Below are positions 7,978-15,959 of a stretch of 45,834 nt of DNA, one piece after another. The first letter of the stretch is position 1. The number at the start of each line of letters is the position of its first letter. This DNA is from Alphaproteobacteria bacterium. GTDB taxonomy: Bacteria > Pseudomonadota > Alphaproteobacteria > JAJTHO01 > CANGYM01. The translations under genes were made by a program, and so were the position numbers. The notes beneath the pieces were generated by a model. That model saw nothing but the letters and a program-made list of their open reading frames with translations, was not told where the DNA came from and made no database searches. The stretch is taken from the NCBI GenBank assembly GCA_947458235.1, contig CANGYP010000005.1:1-45834 (forward strand), written 5' to 3'.

Positions 7978-10881
7978 TTAAGGCCACGCAGGGGGCGATG
8001 ATGAGGGTGCGACAGGTGGCTGTTCCTCTTCACGCATATCACTAAGTTTGCCTGTTTTAAGTTGTTTTTGATAACGCTCAATCAGGGTTTCCAGTGTGGC
8101 GATATCCTGAAAGGCCCCCATGACGTTTTTGGGATCTCCAATAAGGTTCGGGTTGCTCAGGGCCTGAAACGGTTCGTCCCACGGCGTGCCTTTGAGTAGG
8201 GGGGCATAACGGGAAAAAGCTGCCGCCAGTTTTTCTTCATCCTTGGCCAGAACGAGGGCGGTGACATAATTCAAAATGCTGCGGGCGTCCTCTGCTGTGG
8301 CTGTTGTAGCATTGGGTTTGATGTGAATCATGGATTCCAAAAGGGGAATCAGGAGATCATACTTTTTTTCTTTCCAGTAAATGTGGGCCCGAATTTGGTT
8401 TGCCTCTTCGGAGGCATCATCACTCAAGGTTTGCAGGGCGTCGTCGTGTTGATTTTGCATGACTTGGGCTTCGGCCCGCAGGCGTTCGCGTTTTTCAAAC
8501 AGGGCCACGGGAACATATAGATAATCGGATATATTCAGGGCCTCAATGGCCTTTTCTGGTTGGTTATTCAACAGGCGAATCATGGCCATACGCATGCCGA
8601 CGCGACTTTTGTCCTCGCCCTCTAAACGCTCGCGCACTTGGTGATTCAGCAGGTCCCCTGCCCTGTCCAGCAGATCCACAGAGACCAGACGATCCGCCAG
8701 CTTTCGGATCATTTCGTCACCCGTTTCATCATCAGGTGTTAAAAAACGGAATTCATCCAAAAGCGCCAAGGCTGTTAAGGGCGGCATACTGTCGGCTTTG
8801 TCTTTCAAATAAAGATCGGTAAACAGGGTTTGCATTTGGATGCGGGCTTTTTTGCCGTCTTCGGTGTCGGGGTATTGTCGCTCCAGATACCGCAGGGTTT
8901 GCAGGGCATCCCTGTAATCCCCTTTTTGGGTATATAAATCCACCAAACGGTTCAATACCATGCGTTCAAAGGCATCGCCGCGCCAAGCAAAACGCAGACG
9001 TTCTAATCCCACAATGGCCTCGTCATCCTTTAGAGTGCCTGCGCGGTGTTGGCTGTCCAGCAGGGCATAGTCCGCATGGGTGCGCACAAAATGATCAGGG
9101 TGCCCCGATAATGTTTTCCACAGGGCCTGCGCTTCTTTTTCTTTTTTAGAAACACTCAGCAGGCGGGCTTTCAGTAAATCCAGCCTTCCCCGCTGGCTGG
9201 GGGTGTAATCGAGGGTGTCTGCGCGGTTGAGATACAAATAAACGCTCTCTTGATCCCCCTTGTTCAGCCATGCCTCCACCAAGGGTTCCAAAAGAGCCAC
9301 GGTCATAGCGGGGGTATAGGTTTCTGGGATCTCTGTGATACTTTTTAAATACGGTTCGGCCTCGTTAAACAGACGATCTGCGGCAAAGGCAGCGGCCATC
9401 CATAGGCCCCCTTCTGGCTGGTCCACGGTGTTGCTTTCAAAAAACGATTGTCTGGCGTCCTGATAGCGTCGATTCATAAACAGGGCCGCCCCGCGCAGGG
9501 ATTTGACGGGCACCGAAGCATGAAGCGTCAAATCCTCTGCCAGCATAGTGTTCAAAAGGGCTAAACTTTCGGTATAAAACCCATGGGCAAATAGAAAGCG
9601 GGCTAGAGTCAGTCTGGCGAGGGGTTTATCCTCCTGCCGCACAGTGGCCAGACGCGCTTGCAGGGTTTGTTTTTCGGAAAAAAATTGATCCTTGGAAACG
9701 CGACGCCATGCCCGAATATCAAACAAACGATTGTTGCCGCTGGGGGTGTCCAGAGTGGGGTTGTCTTTCGGGAGATCTGTCAGCGTATTGGTTAAGGCTA
9801 CGGTTGTAGGATCGGGGGTGATGATCTTTTGGTTATCCTCTGGATTCTGGGATAAAGGCGAGCGTTGTCCTATATTGGGAAGGGTGAGGACATCCCCCGT
9901 TTGTCGCAAGGGCAGATCCTTTTGAAAGGACGACACAACAACCCCTAAGGCTGTGGTCTCTAGGGAAAGGGTGGCAAATTGCCGTGTTTGGGCCACACTA
10001 ACGGTGGGATCCGATGTGGTGACAATCCATAAAAAATCCCCCAGCCAAGGGTCCGTCAGGGTCAAAGCAGGGGCAGCCCCAGGAATTTTCCAATGAAGAC
10101 CATCGGCGTCCGCCCATTCCTGTAACACCTGTTTGGTTTTCGGCGGGTTGGCCACCCAATGCACATGCCAAGCCCCTTTTTCATACCAAGGGGTGGGGGT
10201 TCGCTGTTCGGGGGGTTGAAAACGGATAACGTGTCCCGTGGGTGTGCTTTGGATATTCAGGGATGCTAGATTTTTTTCTTTTTGAAAGGCACTGAGATCA
10301 AGGGGGCGAGATAATACAATCCACGCCCATCCCGCACGTTGGAAAACGGCGAGGCCAGAGGCTTGGGGGCTGGGAAAGGCCATGCGAATATCGCCAGCCA
10401 CGAAGGCAACGCTGGCGGCATCCGATGATTCTGGGGTGGGCGTTGGGGCTGGGTCAGGGTGTTTTTCAGCCTGCGGTGGAGGGGATTCCCCCTTGTTCTC
10501 AAGTTTTGCAGGCGGCGGTGTGATGGGGGCAGTACGGTTTAACGTTACATCAAAAATTTTCCGGCTGCCTATGGTTTTTGGGGTGACAGCTTGAATAGGG
10601 TGGGTAAAAACGATGGTGAGGGTGGTTTTGTCCCCCTGTTTTTTACGGGTTAGAGAAACGACAGACGGGGGTTTTATGGGGATTTCCCCAAGGATAGGCT
10701 CCGTCACACTGATTTGTAAGGTATTGCGGTTGATATCTTGGGTTACAGTTTGGGGTGTGGTGATGACAAACCGCGTAAAGGTTTCATGGTATCCCACACG
10801 TAGCGTGGCCCCCAAGGCCTGCGGGGCCATGACAGCGGCAAAAAGGGCAATGACAATCAAAAAGGAAAAACGTAAAGCCAT
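7978..10881 (-). CDS. Large secreted tetratricopeptide-repeat protein
   Basis: Signal peptide MALRFSFLIVIALFAAVMAPQALG, beta-rich N-terminal region, Pro-rich linker and degenerate TPR-like helical repeats. Confidence 0.7.
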   Translation of the reverse strand: MALRFSFLIVIALFAAVMAPQALGATLRVGYHETFTRFVITTPQTVTQDINRNTLQISVTEPILGEIPIKPPSVVSLTRKKQGDKTTLTIVFTHPIQAVTPKTIGSRKIFDVTLNRTAPITPPPAKLENKGESPPPQAEKHPDPAPTPTPESSDAASVAFVAGDIRMAFPSPQASGLAVFQRAGWAWIVLSRPLDLSAFQKEKNLASLNIQSTPTGHVIRFQPPEQRTPTPWYEKGAWHVHWVANPPKTKQVLQEWADADGLHWKIPGAAPALTLTDPWLGDFLWIVTTSDPTVSVAQTRQFATLSLETTALGVVVSSFQKDLPLRQTGDVLTLPNIGQRSPLSQNPEDNQKIITPDPTTVALTNTLTDLPKDNPTLDTPSGNNRLFDIRAWRRVSKDQFFSEKQTLQARLATVRQEDKPLARLTLARFLFAHGFYTESLALLNTMLAEDLTLHASVPVKSLRGAALFMNRRYQDARQSFFESNTVDQPEGGLWMAAAFAADRLFNEAEPYLKSITEIPETYTPAMTVALLEPLVEAWLNKGDQESVYLYLNRADTLDYTPSQRGRLDLLKARLLSVSKKEKEAQALWKTLSGHPDHFVRTHADYALLDSQHRAGTLKDDEAIVGLERLRFAWRGDAFERMVLNRLVDLYTQKGDYRDALQTLRYLERQYPDTEDGKKARIQMQTLFTDLYLKDKADSMPPLTALALLDEFRFLTPDDETGDEMIRKLADRLVSVDLLDRAGDLLNHQVRERLEGEDKSRVGMRMAMIRLLNNQPEKAIEALNISDYLYVPVALFEKRERLRAEAQVMQNQHDDALQTLSDDASEEANQIRAHIYWKEKKYDLLIPLLESMIHIKPNATTATAEDARSILNYVTALVLAKDEEKLAAAFSRYAPLLKGTPWDEPFQALSNPNLIGDPKNVMGAFQDIATLETLIERYQKQLKTGKLSDMREEEQPPVAPSSSPPAWP

Positions 10882-10932
10882 GTTATCATTATTGCGTTGG
10901 CCCCTTAACATTCCCTAAAATTTGATGGGGGG

Positions 10933-12120
10933 TCAAGAATGATGTTTGCAAAGGGGGATAGCGAACGATTGCGTGTCTGTTGCTAAAAGTTCCAAAATCT
11001 TGTCCACCGCCACAGCAGAGGGTTTTTTGGGGGGGGTGGTGGGATAAAGGGCTGCCAAGGCCTTTTCAATATCCTGAATGATTTGGTGCCGCGTTTCTGG
11101 GGATAACAGGGTCATCATGGCGTTGGTCAAGGTGTTGGTCGTGGCATTTTCCTGAATGTATTCGGGGAAAATGGCTTTGTTGGCCAAAATGTTAATGAGA
11201 CTAGCGTATTTCACCTGCACCCATCGCCGCACCAACCAAGCGGTTAGGGGGGCAACACGGTACGTTACCACCGTGGGCACCCGTGCCCATGCCAGTTCCA
11301 AGGTGATGGTTCCAGACGCGGCCAAGGCCAAGTCCAGCGAGGCTAACGTTGCCCCTTTTTGGGCAGGATCATCGATGATGGTCACGGGTGTTGTCCAGTG
11401 AGCCACCGCATCTTTTAAACGCTCCGCCACCGCAGGGGCTGCCAGCATGACAAAGGCGGCATCGGGCTGCGCTGCATGCAAATGTTCGGCCACACTTTGA
11501 AACAACGGCAAGAGGGCGTTTAATTCTTGGCCACGGCTGCCCGGCAACAGGCCGATGCGCAAGGGGGTTAACTCTTGGGATGGTCTTTTTTCTAGAATGT
11601 CTGTTTGTAAAACGGGATGCCCTGTGCAGGTGGTGGGCAGGCCATGAATGGTAAAATAGGGCGGCTCAAAGGGATAAAGACACAGCAAATGATCCACAAT
11701 GCGGGATAGTTTTTTTGCCCGATACGCTTTCCATGCCCACACAGACGGGGCAACGTAGTGCATTAAGATGCTTTTGATTTTTCCCTGATCCCTCGATTTT
11801 TTCAATGACTTCATAACGCGCAGCGTAAAGTCTGGCGCATCCACGCTGATGACCATATCAGGGTTCAGGGCTAAGATTTTTTGTCGTGTTTCGCGTATAA
11901 TGCCTAGAATTTTTGGAATGTGGGGCAAAACCTCCGCCAGTCCCATGACATTCAGATCGTTTTGATTGTGAAATGTTTCGCACCCTGCTGCCCGCATCTG
12001 GGGGCCTGTGATGCCGTAAAAAGCAAACGCCCCTGGGGCGCGTTCCTGCAATTCCCGTATCAAATGACTGGCGATGGTATCGCCAGAGGTTTCGCCTGTT
12101 AAGATGACAATGGTTTTCAT
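10933..12120 (-). CDS. lpxB: Lipid-A-disaccharide synthase
   Basis: VILTGETSGDTIASHLIREL, FYGITGPQMRAAGCE, VSVDAPDFTLRV, HYVAPSVWAWK, LPGSRGQEL. Confidence 0.96.
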   Translation of the reverse strand: MKTIVILTGETSGDTIASHLIRELQERAPGAFAFYGITGPQMRAAGCETFHNQNDLNVMGLAEVLPHIPKILGIIRETRQKILALNPDMVISVDAPDFTLRVMKSLKKSRDQGKIKSILMHYVAPSVWAWKAYRAKKLSRIVDHLLCLYPFEPPYFTIHGLPTTCTGHPVLQTDILEKRPSQELTPLRIGLLPGSRGQELNALLPLFQSVAEHLHAAQPDAAFVMLAAPAVAERLKDAVAHWTTPVTIIDDPAQKGATLASLDLALAASGTITLELAWARVPTVVTYRVAPLTAWLVRRWVQVKYASLINILANKAIFPEYIQENATTNTLTNAMMTLLSPETRHQIIQDIEKALAALYPTTPPKKPSAVAVDKILELLATDTQSFAIPLCKHHS

Positions 12121-12929
12121 AGGCTGGCGACAAACATGCCTTCAGCATCGGCCAAGGCGACGACGTCTGGTTGATCCAAGATGAGGGTTGTGCCCAACCG
12201 CAAAGCTACCCCCCCCAAATCGGCCTGCTGCATGCGTTTTAGGGTGTCTAAACCGATGGTAGGCATATCCAGACGCAAATCTTGGTGCCGTTTTGGGGCT
12301 TTGATCAAAACGGCCTTGTGTTTGCGTTTCTTTTGGGTATAGGGGCTTAGGCGCTGGATCAGGGCATCGGTGCCCTCGATGCCCTCAATGCCCAAAACCT
12401 GGCCTTCTCGGACGATCACCGCTTGGCCCATGTCAAACTCAGACAGGGCCGCCAACACGTCAAAACCCAAATCAATATCTTGTTGATGGGCTGGGCTGGG
12501 TTTGTGTTTGCCCAAAAAAGGGGTTTGAGGGGTTAAATCTGGCCGTACGGTGTGCGCCCCCACAACGATGAGATTGTCTTTTTCCAGCTCTTCCATCAAC
12601 AAACACAACAGGGCATTATCTCCCCGCGTTCGGCGCAGGGCCAGCTTGGCCAAAACTTTGGCACCCCGAAAATCCACGGCTACATCGGATAAATTGGGGC
12701 GCTGCATGGCACCAGCAAAGACCACTTGGTGAACATGAAACTCTTTTAGCGTATCTATAATGCGTTGGATTTTCCCCATGGGTAAGACAACATGGGGAAT
12801 GTCAGGATGGGATAGGGTAGAGGGGGGTTGCCCTTCAAAGCAGACCACAACGCAGCCTTCTGGCCCCAAATGACTGGCAAGCAAGGCCGGCAGGGATCCC
12901 TGTCCTGCTAAAATGGCTGTTTTATCCAT
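12117..12929 (-). CDS. lpxI: UDP-2,3-diacylglucosamine pyrophosphatase LpxI
   Basis: AILAGQGSLPALLASHL, VVFAGAMQRPNLSD, GDNALLCLLMEELE; adjacent to lpxB with 4-bp overlap. Confidence 0.92.
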   Translation of the reverse strand: MDKTAILAGQGSLPALLASHLGPEGCVVVCFEGQPPSTLSHPDIPHVVLPMGKIQRIIDTLKEFHVHQVVFAGAMQRPNLSDVAVDFRGAKVLAKLALRRTRGDNALLCLLMEELEKDNLIVVGAHTVRPDLTPQTPFLGKHKPSPAHQQDIDLGFDVLAALSEFDMGQAVIVREGQVLGIEGIEGTDALIQRLSPYTQKKRKHKAVLIKAPKRHQDLRLDMPTIGLDTLKRMQQADLGGVALRLGTTLILDQPDVVALADAEGMFVASL

Positions 12930-13809
12930 GATGCACCTTTTTCAGTACCAACGTTTGCCAGCGTTCATTGACAAAACCCCGTTCATGGCAAAAGCCAAAG
13001 GCCGCAAACACCCGTCGCAGGCGCGTTTGTTGATAGGTGTAAAATCCGCTTAGGATCAAATAGCCCCCGATCTTGACCATACCCGAGAAATCCTTGGCTA
13101 GGCGAAACAGAGGCCCCTCTAGGATATTGGCCAAAACCAAATCCTGTGGGGGCAAAACGATATGGGTTGCCACACAGCGGCGAAAGGTCATGGTGTTTAG
13201 GGGGGCGCGATTCAGGCGGCGATTGTGATGGGATTGAGCAATGGCATGGGGGTCAATGTCCGTACCCATGATGGGCATTTGTGGCCATAATTTTGCCGCT
13301 GCCAAAGCCAAAATCCCCGTCCCTGTACCGACATCCGCTAGATTCTGGGGGCGAAAGCCTTGTTTTTTTAAAAACAACAAGGCTTTCAGGCACCCCAAGG
13401 TACTTCCATGACGGCCCGTGCCAAAGGCTGTAGCGGCATCGATGGTAAGGCGATGTTGATAAAAACGATGGGCTTTGGGGCCGTGTGTGGCTTCGATGAT
13501 CAAGGGGCCGCAGGCAATGGGGGGGAAGGATTGTTGATTTTCACGCACCCAATCGCGGGGGGTTAGGGTTTCTGTTGCTAATACAGGGCATGGGGTCCAG
13601 TTCATGGATATAAAAAGAAGCTCCAAAGTTGTCTGGATGGCCTCTTTTCGCCAAGGTGTACCGCGCAGGGCCGTGATGCGAAAATGGGTGTCTTCGTCAT
13701 TCAGGGCAAAACATGTGGTGGCATCAGCGTGTTGGCTGAAAAAATCCTCCACAGCGTGCGCCTGTTCGGCGGGAACATCACAAAAAATTTGATACAAAGT
13801 CAGGGTCAT
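12922..13809 (-). CDS. prmA: Ribosomal protein L11 methyltransferase
   Basis: AFGTGRHGSTLGCLKALL, LADVGTGTGILALAAAKL, LANILEGPLFRLA. Confidence 0.92.
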   Translation of the reverse strand: MTLTLYQIFCDVPAEQAHAVEDFFSQHADATTCFALNDEDTHFRITALRGTPWRKEAIQTTLELLFISMNWTPCPVLATETLTPRDWVRENQQSFPPIACGPLIIEATHGPKAHRFYQHRLTIDAATAFGTGRHGSTLGCLKALLFLKKQGFRPQNLADVGTGTGILALAAAKLWPQMPIMGTDIDPHAIAQSHHNRRLNRAPLNTMTFRRCVATHIVLPPQDLVLANILEGPLFRLAKDFSGMVKIGGYLILSGFYTYQQTRLRRVFAAFGFCHERGFVNERWQTLVLKKVHHG

Positions 13810-13875
13810 ATTGCCAACATGCGGTTATGGCTTTATAAGGGGAGCGTTGAAGAAACCCAAGGAAAAAAGATTTCC

Positions 13876-14901
13876 ATGATTGATCCCCGTTTTTTTCCCA
13901 AAAAAAACAGCGTTTCTCTGGCGGAGATTGTTACCGCCACGGGGGTGCAGGTTCTGGAGGGGACCCCGCTAACCCTTTCGATTCACAACGTGGCTCCCAT
14001 TGCCCATGCTGGCCCCACCGATGTCACCTTTCTGAGCAATCGGAAATATGTTCAGCATCTGTCCACCACCCAAGCAGGAGCGTGCTTTGTCGCGGCCGAT
14101 TTGGCCCCCGCCCTGCCGCAGGCTACGGTGGCCTTGGTAACGGATCAGCCCTATTTGGCCTATGCCAAAACGGCAGGGTTATTTTATCCCGCGCCAGCGT
14201 ATCCGCAGGAATCCTTTCAGCATCCTTCAGCCATTGTGGCGGAGGGCGCCGTGATTGGCAAAGGCTGTATGATCGGGCCGCAGGTGATTATTGAAAAGGG
14301 TGTTCACATCGGGGATCACACCGTGATTATGGCCCAAGCCTATATCGGCGAGGGTGTGCAGGTGGGTTCGTTTTGTTGGGTGTTCCCCCAAGTCACAGTC
14401 ACCCATGCTTTGGTGGGGGATCATGTGGTTTTGCATTCAGGGGCGCGGATTGGACAGGCGGGTTTTGGGTTTGCCCCATCATTTCATCACGGAATCGGCC
14501 CCACCAAAATTCCCCAGTTGGGGCGCGTGATCCTAGAGGATCATGTGGATATTGGGGCCAACACCTGTATCGATAGAGGATCTGGCCCCGATACGGTGAT
14601 TGGACGGGGGACCATGATTGATAATCTGGTGCAAATTGGCCATAACGTTACCGTTGGAGAAAACAGCATCATTGTATCCCAAGTCGGGATTTCTGGCAGC
14701 ACGGCCGTGGGCCATCATGTCCATATCGGGGGCCAAGTGGGGATTGTGGGTCATATCACCATCGGGCATCACGTCAAAATTGCCGCTGGCAGTGGTGTCA
14801 TGCGCGATGTGCCTGATCATCAATCTGTTGGGGGTCGCCCCGCCATGCCCATGCGGGAATTTTTAAAGCAAATCGCGTATTTGAAAAAAATGATGTCGTG
14901 A
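13876..14901 (+). CDS. lpxD: UDP-3-O-(3-hydroxymyristoyl)glucosamine N-acyltransferase
   Basis: Hexapeptide repeats (IGKGCMIGPQVIIEKGVHIGDHTVI...), VDIGANTCIDRG, IGHNVTVGEN; internal ATG 13876 is the likely start. Confidence 0.95.
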   Translation: MIDPRFFPKKNSVSLAEIVTATGVQVLEGTPLTLSIHNVAPIAHAGPTDVTFLSNRKYVQHLSTTQAGACFVAADLAPALPQATVALVTDQPYLAYAKTAGLFYPAPAYPQESFQHPSAIVAEGAVIGKGCMIGPQVIIEKGVHIGDHTVIMAQAYIGEGVQVGSFCWVFPQVTVTHALVGDHVVLHSGARIGQAGFGFAPSFHHGIGPTKIPQLGRVILEDHVDIGANTCIDRGSGPDTVIGRGTMIDNLVQIGHNVTVGENSIIVSQVGISGSTAVGHHVHIGGQVGIVGHITIGHHVKIAAGSGVMRDVPDHQSVGGRPAMPMREFLKQIAYLKKMMS

Positions 14902-14918
14902 GCCCCAGCGGTGAACGC

Positions 14919-15506
14919 TTAGGCCTGCAACCAAACCTTAGGCGGGCTTGGATCTGGAGGCGGCATATCTTTAAAAACACCCATCATGTGGGACACATCG
15001 GGGATAATGTGCAAAAGGTTTTTGGTTTCTGGTTTGGCATACCCTTGTTGGACAATATGATTCAGCAAAGTCACCAAGGGATCCCAATACCCATCAACAT
15101 TCACCACGATAATGGGCTTATCATGCATGGCCAGTTGACGCCATGTGAGCATTTCAAACATTTCGTCCATTGTCCCATATCCCCCCGGAAACACCAGAAA
15201 GGCATCCGACGAATCAAACATCATCATTTTGCGGACATGCATGTTGGCCACAATATGTAATTTTGTCACACCCGTGTGGCCGATTTCGTATTTATCCAGA
15301 TATTCGGGAATAATCCCAATCACACGCCCCCCACGGGACAACACGGCATCCGCTGTAAAGCCCATCAGGCCAGCGCGGGCGCCCCCATAAACCATATCAA
15401 TCCCTTGGCTCACCAGAATATCGGCCAAAGCCTCCGCCTGCTCTTGGTGACGGGGCTGGGGTTTGGAGGACCCACAATAAATACAAAGAGAGGAAATAAC
15501 GCGCAT
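14919..15506 (-). CDS. LOG-family protein (TIGR00730, nucleoside 5'-monophosphate phosphoribohydrolase type)
   Basis: VYGGARAGLMGFTADAVLSRGGRVIGIIP and FPGGYGTMDEMFEMLTWRQL motifs. Confidence 0.93.
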   Translation of the reverse strand: MRVISSLCIYCGSSKPQPRHQEQAEALADILVSQGIDMVYGGARAGLMGFTADAVLSRGGRVIGIIPEYLDKYEIGHTGVTKLHIVANMHVRKMMMFDSSDAFLVFPGGYGTMDEMFEMLTWRQLAMHDKPIIVVNVDGYWDPLVTLLNHIVQQGYAKPETKNLLHIIPDVSHMMGVFKDMPPPDPSPPKVWLQA

Positions 15507-15955
15507 CAGGCCGCCAAGGTTTCCGAAGTTCCCACAACTTTTGTAATATCTAGGGCCAATACCAGATGCTTCTGATGTTGATAAACCCCTATGGCCATAG
15601 AGCGAACAGAGGGATCCAAAGATGGCGGCACAGGGGCAGCCAGCGACGATGAAAAATCAACAACATCATGAACATAATCCACCATGAATCCGTAACGCGT
15701 ACCCCGAAACACCACAACGATGCACATGGGGGTATCAATGTCGGGTTTTGGTTTATCATCTTGAATGTTCAGGCGTACGCGCATATCCAAAACCGTTACG
15801 ATATGCCCACGCATGTTCAAAACACCAACAATCTCAGAGGCAGCCAAGGGGACGCGTGTGGATACTGGGTCATGTAGAACATCTGTAACATCCGCAACAG
15901 ACATGGCAAACATTTGACTGCCAATGGAAAAAAGAACGTGTTTTTCGGTTTTCAT
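15506..15955 (-). CDS. cheW: Chemotaxis coupling protein CheW
   Basis: VLFSIGSQMFAMSVADVTDVLHDP...GVLNMRGHIVTVLDMRVRLN. Confidence 0.85.
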   Translation of the reverse strand: MKTEKHVLFSIGSQMFAMSVADVTDVLHDPVSTRVPLAASEIVGVLNMRGHIVTVLDMRVRLNIQDDKPKPDIDTPMCIVVVFRGTRYGFMVDYVHDVVDFSSSLAAPVPPSLDPSVRSMAIGVYQHQKHLVLALDITKVVGTSETLAA

Positions 15956-15959
15956 AAAT

